64,000 nucleotides of DNA from Dolomedes plantarius (Eukaryota > Arthropoda > Arachnida > Araneae > Dolomedidae): the NCBI GenBank assembly GCA_907164885.2, contig OU015490.1, forward strand, positions 15,315,591 to 15,379,590. Direction: 5' to 3'. A program made the position numbers and the translations under genes. The notes below the pieces were generated by a model, which was given only the letters and a program-made list of their open reading frames with translations, was not told where the DNA came from and did not search any database. Below, piece by piece: positions 38,986 through 49,674 of the stretch (positions are counted from its first letter, which is position 1; each line of letters starts with the position of its first letter).

Positions 38986-40920
38986 TTATATAATTCTTTG
39001 CTCCAATTTTTTTTTAAGGAAATATGAAAGTTTTTAACCCTTTTTTACGAAATAAGAAACCTCGATATCTTCATTTTTTTTTTTTTTTTAAGTTTCATTG
39101 CAAAAAAGTGTATTTTTGGTAATTTTTTGAAACGCTTGGAAAAATCTACGCTACAGATTTTTATCGGTTTAGTATACACGTAAGAACAGCACCACATATC
39201 TAGCCAAATAACGATAATTTTGTTGCAACCATAATCCTCAATCTGTCTGTATAGCACAGGTTTTATGATGAGAAAAAGTCTTTAAAATTACGGTGAAAAA
39301 AGTTTTTTCTTATGCACTTTTCTGAAACGCTTCGGTAAATCTACGTTAAAATTTTGTATCAGTTTAGTATGGGCGTATTAGCTGAAAAATAGCAAGCAAA
39401 GTCATCACGTACCTCGACAAGACATTAATCATTTACCTTTATAAAATTATCAAAATTATTTAAAAATTTTAAAAATTTAAAAAATAAATATGAAAATGAA
39501 TTAGTTAAAACCTAAAGGTGTTGTTACCCCCCTAAACTCTTCGCATTCGTTTCTGATTCAAATGAAATCTTCAATCGAATTTTTATTCGAATTGAATTAA
39601 AGGGATTCAAATATTTTATCGATTCTTCAGTTTATTTGCGTAGAAACTATTTTACTCAAAGCTTAAGAATAGCAAAAACCAAATTCGTGCTAAAACATAA
39701 TTTTAAATGTGGTAACTTGCATTAAAAGAAGCCTTAGCCACTCCTGATCTCATCCAAATCACACGACTTAATCGTACCCAGAATCGATTCCTAATTTGAC
39801 TGATTGAATTATTTTTCAAAAATGCGATTTAGGGTTTTTCCCAGTGTGTGATAGAATGATCAATAGTACCTAAAAGCCTGTTTTAAGGCAAAATATGCAT
39901 AAAATTAAGCATTTCAGCAAATCACCGATCCAGAAGTCACTTTTAGTAGCTATTAATGTATAGATTTAATTTTTTTAAGGGCTTTAGATATATTTTAGAT
40001 GTTTAATATATTTAAGGTTGTAAAATACTTTCATACGAAAATTACTTCTAAAGACGAGCACTTAAAGCTGTCCCAAAGTCACTTAATTGTAACTACTGAC
40101 GTACAAAAATTGGAGTTAATTTTTTTCAAGGGTTTCAAAAAATACTTAAGGGAGTCCAAGACACGTTTGAAATTTTCTTTTATTTATTGAGTTAAAATTT
40201 TGAATTTTTTTGTGATGGTTAACTATATAATTTGCAAACAAAATCCCATCATAAAACTTCTCATAAAGTTTTTAAAAAATTTTAGAATTTAAATTTTTTT
40301 TAAAAAGTGGGGTCATTTAAAATCGTTATAACTCGAAATAGTATTCGTCGAATTCCAAAATTTTTCATTTAATTAAACATAAATATATAAGTTTTAATTT
40401 TGATCCAGCATTTTTGAAAATATTAATTTTAAAAAAATTTGAAATTTAGAGTAAAACTTTCAAAAAAAATTATGTAACTTATTTTTGAAAAAATAGTATT
40501 TTCAAAAGTAAATTTTTCTTTTGGAATTTTGTGAATCCAAATTAAAGTAAAATAATTGAAAAAGACATTTTCCAAGTTTGAACCCTTTATCTTCAACGTT
40601 TCTTGACTTATAACAATTTAAAGACGAGAAATTATGAAAAAAAAACCACCATGCAGAAAACGCATTTACAGGTTTAAACAAAGATTGACTGCTATTAAAA
40701 TGTTGCAAAACAAAAAATTAACATCTCCTGTTCTATTTAAGATAGAAACATGATTTAAACGTCCTTTGAAGCGGAAAATAACACACATTTTTTTTAATGC
40801 ATGAAATTTTTTTTTCCGAAAATTTGAAGAACTTTGTGTCCTGGAACCCCTAAAATTTTTTTTTTCATTCTTCTCAAACGAAATGTACTTTAGTTAATGA
40901 TGAGAACTTGGGTTGTTGTG
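38986..40920. other. AT-rich stretch, nothing coding recognised
   Basis: Two diverged copies of a GAAACGCTT, AAATCTACG, TCGGTTTAGTAT/TCAGTTTAGTAT block lie at 39130 and 39328. No gene, transposase or terminal repeat was found. Confidence 0.4.
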
Positions 40921-41312
40921 CACTAATCCTTTTGGATTCGCTCAACTCAATGTTAACCTATGGAGAAAATGGGTCCAAGAATTGCCGATTTGGATTTAAA
41001 GTTTTTTTTTCTTTTAATTATACTTCGAAATAGAGAAAGAAAGTTGACACCTCGGGGCATTTTTCATTTAAAAAAAAATGCAAATAATATTTTAAAATTT
41101 AAATGATTCAGGGGTGAAATATGGTCTAGTGTGTTTTAAATGCTCATAAATTCCATTGGTCGACGAAATTTATAAAATGAATCCTCTCGCGAAGTGCTAA
41201 AAAGTTCGGGCTATCTGAAAATACCATTTTTATTGGATGACTAGCTGAAAACCTGTACTTCGCTACAGAGTATATTCAAATTAAATACAACGGTCAATGT
41301 ATGCAATTAATG

Positions 41313-41387
<75 letters not shown>

Positions 41388-42152
41388 TACGACGATCAAT
41401 GTATACAATTGATGTAAAAAAAAACAAAAAATATATTTATAAAAAAATCGTAAGGGATATTTTTATAGACAAAATAATGTAGAAGAAAATATTCAAATTA
41501 AATGTAATAGGAAATATTAAAGAATATAGTACAGTTAATATAGTACAGTTTGAGGAACATAATATCTTTTACTGTATTTTAATATTTTTTTGGATAATGT
41601 CCAATCGTCTGCCGCATTAGGACGAAAATAATTTTCTTTTGTCTATTTAGTTGTCATGCACGTGACGATAAATTTATTTAAAGTACCAGAAAAAGAAATC
41701 ACGTGATCAGCCTTTAATAAATTAAATTCTAAAAATTAATCTTTAAAAATTCACCAATAATGAGAAAATGGAGGTAAAGATTCGAAAAAGATTTGATTTT
41801 AAAGGAATTTGTACGGTATTTCTCTTGATATAAATTTTATAACCCCCGAATTATTATTTTAAATGCAAACTTAAAAAAAAGTTACTAAAACAGCTTAAAA
41901 ATTTGATTTTAAAAAACCAAAGAAGAATTTTTCAAAAATCTTTCTTAGTGCACCCCTACACCATAAGAAGAATCGCCATGCAAAATGTCAGTCCTTTAGG
42001 TCCAGCGGTTTGGTCTGTGCGTTGTATGTCAGTAAGTCAGTCAGTTACTGGACTGTTTTATATATATAGATCAGTACTGATGAAGCTATCAATTGTAGAC
42101 CCATTTTCTCCATAGGTTAACACTGAGTTGAGCGAATCCTATCGGGTTAGCA
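40921..42152 (+). mobile_element. MITE family B, copy 2, with nested Helitron
   Basis: Left end CACTAATCCTTTTGGATTCG and right end GCGAATCCTATCGGGTTAG are inverted, each followed inward by the CATAGGTTAAC/GTTAACCTATG block. The interior is interrupted between 41240 and 42071 by a Helitron. Without it the element is about 400 bp, like copy 3. Confidence 0.75.
41241..42070 (-). mobile_element. Non-autonomous Helitron, copy 3
   Basis: Minus strand: TCTATATATATAAAACAG at the 5' end, 3' hairpin CTGTA-GCGAAG-TACAG, then GTTTTCAGCTAG. Inserted between A and T of GGATGA|TC in MITE B; copy 3 of that MITE (about 45360) shows the empty site. An internal (TA)n block (about 41318-41382) has expanded here, making this the longest copy. 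Confidence 0.85.
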
Positions 42153-44231
42153 TGCGGTATCTGAACCGCAGCTAATGCAGCGGTTCAGAAGTCCCTTATT
42201 GTAACTACTGTACAAATATTGGACTTGATTTTTTTAAGAGTTTGAAAAATATTTAAAACCTTTTTAAAAAAAAACATTTCCTGCGAAATTTTAACTTTTA
42301 CAGACGAGGCCTTTTATGCCATGCCGATAGCAAGAATCAACCAATTTTAAGGATCATCAAAACGTAGAACAGAGCTCACATTGCATCAGCAAACGTCAGA
42401 AAATAGTTATCAATTCACGGTTGGTCGCTCGGCAGTCAAAAAGAAAATAAATAAATAAAAAATCCAAACCCTTGGCTCATTAAACACCTCGAACAATGCA
42501 CACAAACAACGGTTAGCGTGCAAAATATAGAAGCCGCCGGCGTTCCAACACCTCTGGCTGTCATTTGTCGCCAAGTGGGGAAACCGCAGCGTAATTTGAC
42601 AGCCGTCATTAAAAAGTCAAGGCTTATAAATTGGGGGGCCAGATAGCATCTTTTTTTTACACTTTGCCTTCCTCTGGGCAGATTGCCATCTCTTCCAGGG
42701 GTGCAGGCAAAGGTTCGCCGTTACTGCCAAACACCAGCAGACGGTAGTGGTCAGCAGCCGACCGTGACAGATGTCACAATTTGGCAGTCGCGTCACGTGG
42801 ACGTCTTTACCTGTTACTGCCGTGGTTTTTTTTTGCTTTTTGCTTTTTTGACGGCGTCCGATTGTGGGAGGATGCCAATTTCTGCGAAGTATGAAAAGAC
42901 GTATTGCTTATCAATGCAGTGATAAGCAAGGAACTGTTTTTTTATTTTTTTAACGTTAAATTTGGAAGCTCTCTGCAGCAGTGCATAGCTGTCTCATTGA
43001 GGTCTCTGGAGAGCCTACGCTGTTCGTTATTCACCGTAAAATAATGGTGTTTAACCTCTCTCTCCGGTTTCCATTACGGTTCAAACGCGGTCGTTTGAGA
43101 TGCAGGTGTTTTCTACTAATTGCCTTTTTTCGTTGTTGTTTTTGTATGCGAGTCATCCGCGAGATGTTCGTTATTCCTCCAAATCAATCTACCAGAATAA
43201 TTGAACATGTTTTTCCCAGTCAAAAATCGTCACGGGACGAAAATGCGTAACGCAAACGCGTCACGCAAAGTGTTGTCATCAGTGACGCATCCTTCTCTTG
43301 CAGTGCGAAGCAGTCGGAAATCATACAAATTACGATTTATAATAATTAATAACAATAATTTGTACAGTCAACCCTTCTATAACGCGATTATGAAACAGCG
43401 TAATAAGGAGAAAAACAAGTAATATTTAAAAAAAAATTTTAAAGTCAATTCCTACTTAGGTCAACAAAGAAAAATTTTATTTTAGTTACTTTTTGGCGGG
43501 GAATTGCGTTTGGCGGGGAATTGCGCTGATATTGGCTCGTTTCGATGAACACCATTACTGCCGAGAAAAAATTTTTCTCCCATATAAAACTAAAATTAAT
43601 TAATTAAATTTAATTAATGAATTAATATTTAAAAAAACTGTATTAACGTCAAGTGTCATCCACTACAAGTTTAAAAAAATGTATTTGAACTTGAGTGGAT
43701 GAATAAAAAGTATTTTATTAACGATTGGAAATTTGAACAAGATGTATAAATATAGGGAGAGTGTGAACTAATAGTAGGAATTGAAAAATTAAACACAACT
43801 GGTGCTTTAAGTCAGAAAATTATGTGAGAAAAACCAAATGGAAAGAGAAAATATTGATTTTATGGTATATTTGTTCATTATTTAATGAAAGAAAAATGTG
43901 TTTTCTTATCCTAAAACCCTTATAAAATGTTAGGATACTAGTCCATTTCAAGTCTTATAGGGAGGAAAAATCGTAAGATTAATTCCAAGTCAAAATAACA
44001 AAACACTTTTAATTGGATCTTCCCTTTCAGAAAAATCTTATTAATGTTAAATTCCTATAAAACAGCTTAAAATTTTAAACATTCATTTAAAAAAAAAAAT
44101 GATGCCTTTAAACTCTTCATTGTTATATGTCACATTTTCTATGCTTTCGATTGAATTTTGTTTTATAGCAAATTTATTGCACCGAGAAGTTTTTACCCTG
44201 TACTTCTTGTTTCATCGCCGTCTCTAATTCA
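42153..44231. other. Unassigned stretch with a CpG-richer core
   Basis: 42500-42930 is CpG-richer. CTTATAAATTGGGG at about 42625 is TATA-like. The frames at 42683-42922 and 42981-43250 are not recognised and look like chance. From 43320 on the DNA is AT-rich with no match. Confidence 0.35.
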
Positions 44232-44235
44232 TTAA

Positions 44236-44825
44236 CCCTTTAGCGGGCGCTCCAATTTTTCGAACACAAGCAGGCGCGCTTTGCATAAAGTGCAATGCCT
44301 CTTGAAATCTTGATTATTCCTTTTGTAATAAACTTTATTTTTTCAAATTGAAAACATTAATTCTGCGTTTTATGACAAGATATAAAATGATGATAATGTT
44401 GAGATATATTTATAATTAAAGGCCAAAGAATGCAGATACAATCGCCTTATTTCAAAACTGTCCGGTTTAATGCATCTAAGGACAACTCGCGAATCGATTC
44501 CTCTTATGTCCAAAAACCTAAAAAACAACGAGATTGTCCATCTTCGTGATATGCGGGATACCGCGTCATAGCTGCACATTTGATTTACTACATCGACTCA
44601 TAATTTTGTCGTATTGCAATCCAGTATAATCGCTGGTTTACCACAGTTAAATCACGACCAACAATGTATGGAAAGGAATACAAGGGTCAGAAAATCAGAC
44701 CTTCATTAGAAAGGGTGTAGCTATCAATAGAAATTGCTTAGAACATTCAAACCTTACTTGTAAAAACAAACCATTCAAAATTACGAAAATGTTGCACTTT
44801 ATACACGGACGCGCCCGCTGAAGGG
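44236..44825 (+). mobile_element. Complete piggyBac-type MITE
   Basis: TTAA at 44232-44235 and 44826-44829. Ends CCCTTTAGCGGGCGC and GCGCCCGCTGAAGGG form inverted terminal repeats. It is 590 bp and uninterrupted, and serves as reference for the copies at 502 and 55124. No transposase frame; the small minus-strand frames inside it are not genes. Confidence 0.85.
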
Positions 44826-45040
44826 TTAATCCTACATGTAAATGAAAGGACTCCGACTGCTTGTATTGAAAAGAACAACTCTCAAGACGAAGAAAAACGT
44901 CTTTTAATGTTTGAAACATACGTTGCAGGAATACGCTGCATTAGAAAACTTGCCTGAACAAAATGAACCATGTTCAGAAAAAAAAGAGGCAATATTAAAG
45001 AAATTCTCTGCTTTGAAAAAATCAATTATTTCCCTATTTT

Positions 45041-45441
45041 CTGCTGTGTGCTAACCCTATAGGATTCACCCATCTCAATTTTAACATATGGAGCAAGTCC
45101 AAGGATTGCCGACTTGGATTGAAATATTTTTTTAAATTGTACTCCGTATTAAAGAAAGAAATTTGACACCTCAGGGCATTTTTAGTTTTTTAAAAAAATG
45201 CAATAATAATTTCAATTTTAAATGATTCGGGGTTGAAAATCTGGTCTAGTGTGTTTTAAGCACTCATCAATTCCTTTGGTGGACGCAATTTCCCAAATGA
45301 ATTCTGTTGCAAGGGGCAAAAAAGTTTAGTCTATCTGAAAATACCATTTTTATGGGATGATCGTTATTTATGCAGCTGTCAGTAGTAGACACATAGGTTA
45401 ACATGGAGGTGGGCGAATCCAATAGGGTTAGTACACAGCAG
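45041..45441 (+). mobile_element. MITE family B, copy 3 (complete)
   Basis: Left end CTGCTGTGTGCTAACCC and right end GGGTTAGTACACAGCAG are inverted; inner blocks GGATTCACCCATCTCAAT and GGTGGGCGAATCC also pair. About 400 bp, no coding. Its centre shows the Helitron-free form of copy 2. Confidence 0.8.
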
Positions 45442-45474
45442 CATTAAGCATTCCAAATCTGCAACGTTCAGATA

Positions 45475-45493
45475 TTGGTGCCGTGACCAGGAT
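45475..45493 (+). other. Orphan tRNA-His-type primer binding site
   Basis: TGGTGCCGTGACCAGGAT: the first 12 bases are complementary to the acceptor end of animal tRNA-His (…GTCACGGCA-CCA), and GGAT fits the next T-arm bases. This is the usual place just 3' of a 5' LTR, but no LTR is recognisable upstream. The neighbouring LTR begins 5 bases downstream and faces the other way. Confidence 0.35.
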
Positions 45494-45497
45494 CAGA

Positions 45498-46510
45498 TGT
45501 AAGCAATTTAATAACCTTAAAACAATGGATGCATGCGTGTGTTGGAGCAATCAAGGAAGACAGAGCATTGGCCTTTAACATACATTTATTTAATAATTCA
45601 CAAAATTCAATTAAAGTGTAATTGCTACTAGCACACTATTCTCTTTCATATTAACGTTTTACATACGAGAACTCAGAAGCAGAGGCAAACTATATGGTCA
45701 AAGTAATGAATTTTAGAGTCTATGGGGAATCACTTACTACAGCTGAAGTATGCAGCGATGAAAGATGGCAGCGACGACAGGGACCCAAAATCACGTCATA
45801 TACAGGATCAAGGCGGGTTACTGGCACTTCTCCTAGACTCTGAGGCAGTAGAGACTCTCTATGATCTGAGCTCTAAGAAAAAAGTCTGAGATAAATCTGG
45901 ACCTCCTCTCCCTTTTCTTTCTTACTTGGAGGGGCTGTTGTCTGTTTATGGGGGGGCATTCTGGCCCGCCCCTCATTTTTATTGGTCAATGGGCTATTTT
46001 TATCTCAGTAGTTCCTGCCCCAATCGGTTCCTTATTATACTGCCTCTGTTCATAGTCTACGAAGTACCTCCGCACCGTAATTTTTGTTTGCAATACCACT
46101 TTGACTCTAAGGGCCTGTTCACACAGGAGTCCGTTGCGTTGCTTTAAGGAAAAGATGACGTTGAGATGAAAATAAACCAATCATAGGCCTCCAAACGATT
46201 AGCAATGAAATTTTTAACGCCTATGATTGGTTTATTTTCGTCTCAACGTCATCTTTCCCTTAACGCTACGCAACGGACTCCTATGTGAACAGGCCCTTAT
46301 CATCTGAAGGTTTTACTGTGGACCATAAAATAACGACCATCTATCTTGCAATATTTATAGACTTTAGATCGCTATCAATGGCCACACCGACAGCTATTCT
46401 TCTATTTCCTCCTGGTATTCAAGCCCCTATTTACCCCTGCCACTGCAGCCTTTACGATAGATTTGTTCTTGGCCACATACCGTAGGGAATTATACCATTC
46501 CGCTTCTACA
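45498..46510 (-). mobile_element. Solo LTR, family S, copy 1, with nested MITE
   Basis: Minus strand: starts TGTAGAAGCGG (46510) and ends TTGCTTACA (45498). It aligns along its length with the LTR at 59842-60682: shared blocks include ATAGAAGAATAGCTGTCGG, GATGGTCGTTATTTTATG and TTTGCCTCTGCTTCTG. AATAAA is kept near the 3' end. A palindromic 186-bp MITE (46111-46296) is inserted. No clear 5-bp duplication. Confidence 0.7.
46111..46296. mobile_element. Palindromic (fold-back) MITE
   Basis: Two arms of about 80 bp: GGGCCTGTTCACACAGGAGT, GATGACGTTGAGA, AATAAACCAATCATAGGC, and the reverse. Flanks TAA and TTA fit the TWA target of PIF/Harbinger elements. The LTR paralog at about 60056 lacks it. 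Confidence 0.8.
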
Positions 46511-47209
46511 CACAGCAGCGTAAGTTTTAAAACATTGAGTTAGTAACTTTGCTGAAGTAAGCTGAACGCCGGTTCTAGTATTTTTCCGGTTGAAGAAAAT
46601 CGCTGAATCTTGAGTACATGTTTGATTCCGAACAACTTCCGAACTTCTGTGGTTCTTTCAAATATCCTCCAATCCAGTTTTGTGTTCTGCTGAGAGATAC
46701 TGCAACAAAAGAGAACAGAAATCATGAATATTACAATAACAGGCATTTTAATCCTAGCTTATGGAAGATACAACAGCAGCTGAAGCAATTAGCACGCGGC
46801 AGATATATGGTTCAATTAGTACTGTGGCGCAGAATGTACAATATGTCCTCTATTTTAAAATGTTACGAAATTTTTACCAAAAGGATATTTTTGAAATGAT
46901 TTTATATCCCATATGAACTAAAAATGTACGTATTTAGTCAGTACTGTCTATTTTTGAAAGAAAAAAGTACTCCGAACGTTAGGCAGATATTTTAAATAAC
47001 AAATTATTTCACCAAATAATTGAAGTTGTAATAAGCACCAACCTGTCACACAGGTAAAATACGAATGTCTTTTTTAATTTTCTCTTTTTTTGTTTGTTAT
47101 TTTATTCACGCTGCCCAAACAAACAAGCCATGTCGATGACCGGGAATTTAACTTCATTTTTTTTTCTTCTCCAAAATTAAACCTTTCATAATTATATAAA
47201 CTTGTAGAG
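46511..47209. other. Unassigned stretch
   Basis: Short frames on both strands at 46540-46900 match no family I know. The part near 46850-46920 resembles 30805-30880. Confidence 0.35.
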
Positions 47210-47978
47210 CAGTGCTCCCCAACCTTTTTTATCGCCGCGGACCGGTCAGCGTTTGATAATTTTACCGCTGAGGGGGGGGGGACGTTGATTGATTATATTT
47301 TAGATTGCTTTGATTTTATAATTTTAATTTAATTGTATTTAAACATGCCTTCAAAAAAATACAGTTTCACCAAAAAATGAATATAAAGGGATTTAACATT
47401 TCAACTCACTAGAACGCTAAATCAACGAAAACCCCGACCTTGTTTCTTTGCAACGAAACGGTTCCATCTGGGGGTAATAGGAGACAATGACACCCGAAAT
47501 GTGTTGCTTATGTCCAGTTTATTTCGTTGTTTTGTTACGGTTGCTGTCACTGCAGAAAACTCCGCTTCACACAGCTAGGTTGTCGGAAATGACAATAGGG
47601 ATTTAAGTGCTGTGGTGGCAATCTCAGGGTATTCCGCCACGACTTAATCCGGAACACCGGCAGAGTTGTTGTCTCAAACGTTATTTATTTATTTGTTTCG
47701 TTTTTTTTTCTTTCAGGAAAGCGCATTTATTTTCAATTTTATGACAGCAATTTTAATTCATAATCTTGAAATGTTTAATAAACAATAAACTAATTTAAAA
47801 TAGTAGCAAGATTTCTCCTGTTACAAAGGTATAAATTAGCACAAACCCGTCAAAGTCGCCCAAACCCGAGAGAATACACCACAGTAAATAAAATGGAAAT
47901 AATTTAATGTTGGGCGGCCCGGTACCATTTGATCCACGGACCGGTACCGGTCCGCGGCCCGGGGGTTGGGGACCACCG
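47210..47978. mobile_element. hAT element (Zaphod/Tip100-like ends)
   Basis: Ends CAGTGCTCCCCAACCTTTTT and GGGGGTTGGGGACCACCG, with an 8-bp duplication TTGTAGAG (47202-47209) / ATGTAGAG (47979-47986), one mismatch. Inner GCGGACCGG and CCGGTCCGCGG also pair. These termini are close to the human Zaphod class. 769 bp, so most of the transposase is deleted, but its C terminus remains on the minus strand. Confidence 0.9.
47430..47690 (-). pseudogene. hAT transposase C-terminal (dimerisation) remnant
   Basis: The minus strand reads LLSFPTT, a stop, then LCEAEFSAVTATVTKQRNKL and RVSLSPITPRWNRFVAKKQ. This is the conserved hAT C-terminal pattern (F-P-T-T-Y-L-C-E-x-x-F-S, then K-x-R-N-R-L, then R-V-A-L-S). 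A stop replaces Tyr in TTYLCE. It is inactive. Confidence 0.75.
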
Positions 47979-47986
47979 ATGTAGAG

Positions 47987-48514
47987 GACACAAAGACAGA
48001 GAAATACAACTTCTTAAAACTCGCAGTATAAACAGCAATTAGGTGACTTCTAATTACAGTTCTTCAGGCCGGGGGCATCTCGTGCGATTGTCTCTGCGGG
48101 AAACTAGCGATGCAAAGATCACTAAACAACTCGCTGATGCAAGCAGGGAAACATTCATCGACAAGCTGACAATTCACAATTGTGAATTGTTCGTGGTGAC
48201 AATCATACCTTAATGCTCCTGGCCTGACTGTGAACTATTACTTAATTCCACGCATGTAGCCGTCCTTTAAATTAACTCGTGGTTATTTAGAAGCCGTTTC
48301 ATCCCCCTTGTTCCGATGTTTTTCCTGCTTATGTCAGAGTTTAATGATCTCCGCATTCATGTGACGACCAGAGCAAACACAAGAACCTCCAGCTATACAA
48401 AGAACCATGTTTGTTGAACTTGTCCCCATTATAAATTTTTACCATTTATTTTAAGGGGGGTGTACCACCTTTGGAGTCTTTTTTTAAAATTTCTGGCTTT
48501 ACATATACAGTACA
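47987..48514. other. Unassigned stretch
   Basis: Contains a short palindrome CAATTCACAATTGTGAATTG at about 48171-48190. No gene recognised. Confidence 0.35.
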
Positions 48515-49140
48515 GTTCAAATATCCTGGAACTATCGTCACTAATAACAATGATATATCTGTTGAAATTAATAACAGACTTTATATGGCAAATAGATGTT
48601 AACCATGGCCTCAAAAATCAGCTTAAATTTCCAATCATTGGCCGTAACACTAAAATTAATATATATATAAAACTCTATTACTACCCATCATACTATATGG
48701 CTGCGAGTGCTAGTCAATGACTAAATCTAATGAAAATAAACTATTGATCTTCGAGCGCAAAATATTAAGAAAAATATTTGGTGCAATTTACGAAAATGGT
48801 GTTTGGAGATCAATGTTTAATCATGAAATCTATCGAAAATTCAGACAACCTGACGTTGTCAAGGTCATAAAAAGCCACAGGATCCGATGGTTGGGTCATT
48901 TATACAGGACTGAAGACACAAATCCAATAAAATAGCTCACATTTACCAAACCTATGGGAGCTAGAAAGCGAGGAAGGCCACCAAGTAGGTGGCTTCATGA
49001 CGTTGAGAATGATATAAAAACTATATATAGGGGAGACTGAAGGAGTGTTGCCTTAGATAGGGCCAGATGGCGTAAACTTATTGGGACGGCCTTGGCCAGC
49101 AGTAGGCTGTAGTGCCTTAGAAGAAGAAGAAGAAGATATA
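48515..49140 (+). pseudogene. Non-LTR retrotransposon RT C-terminal part and tail
   Basis: Reads FKYPGTIVTNNNDISVEINN (the F-x-Y-L-G motif at the end of the RT domain), ANRC, stop, GLKNQLK, then LYGCE-like CDC region, LLIFERKILRKIFGAIYENG, IRWLGHLYRTED, GARKRGRPPSRWLHDVENDI and WRKLIGTALASSRL, then a (GAA)n tail. All are standard blocks of the region after RT in arthropod LINE ORF2. Several stops and frameshifts. It ends close to the (GAA) repeat, as expected for a 5'-truncated insertion. The clade is not certain. Confidence 0.8.
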
Positions 49141-49142
49141 TA

Positions 49143-49628
49143 CAGTAAAACCTCGTTTATCCGGACTAACTGGGATCATAGGCAATCCGGACAGTCGAAA
49201 TTTCGGATAATCCGGGTAATATGGTAATAAGCAAAACAAAATCCTTAACTAAGCAGCCTTACCGTTTATTACGATAACAAAACTATGTTTTGTAACAAAA
49301 TTACATAGTATTGTGTACGAGACATAAAAAAATATATAAATAACTTTTCACATCATTTCTTAACAAAGAATTGGTAAATCTCGTAAAGCGTTCTTAAACC
49401 TGACAAAAATCATTTCCTTACCATAACTTATTGTACAATCTATGCAGGAACTGTACACTGAATCAAACTAAAAGGCGAATATTTGGCGTACCTGTAGCTA
49501 CGTTCTTGCTATCATAGTTAAGAGTTGTTATCTAATGTGAACATTAAATAAAAATAATGTCTACAAATCTGATCCGGATTATCCGGAGATCTGGATAAAC
49601 GAGGACCGGATAAACGAGGTTTTTACTG
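49143..49628. mobile_element. pogo/Tigger-type MITE, copy 2
   Basis: Flanked by TA; ends CAGTAAAACCTCGTTTATCC and GGATAAACGAGGTTTTTACTG are near-perfect inverted repeats. Full alignment with 5422-5909. It lies directly between the LINE tail and satellite array 2. Confidence 0.85.
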
Positions 49629-49674
49629 TATTCTTGGGCTTTTAAAACACTTTTATTTTTAGGGTTTTAAACAC

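Noticed and set aside
48171..48190. Short palindrome CAATTCACAATTGTGAATTG
   Set aside because: Isolated and AT-rich; no target duplication or partner, so I do not call it an element.
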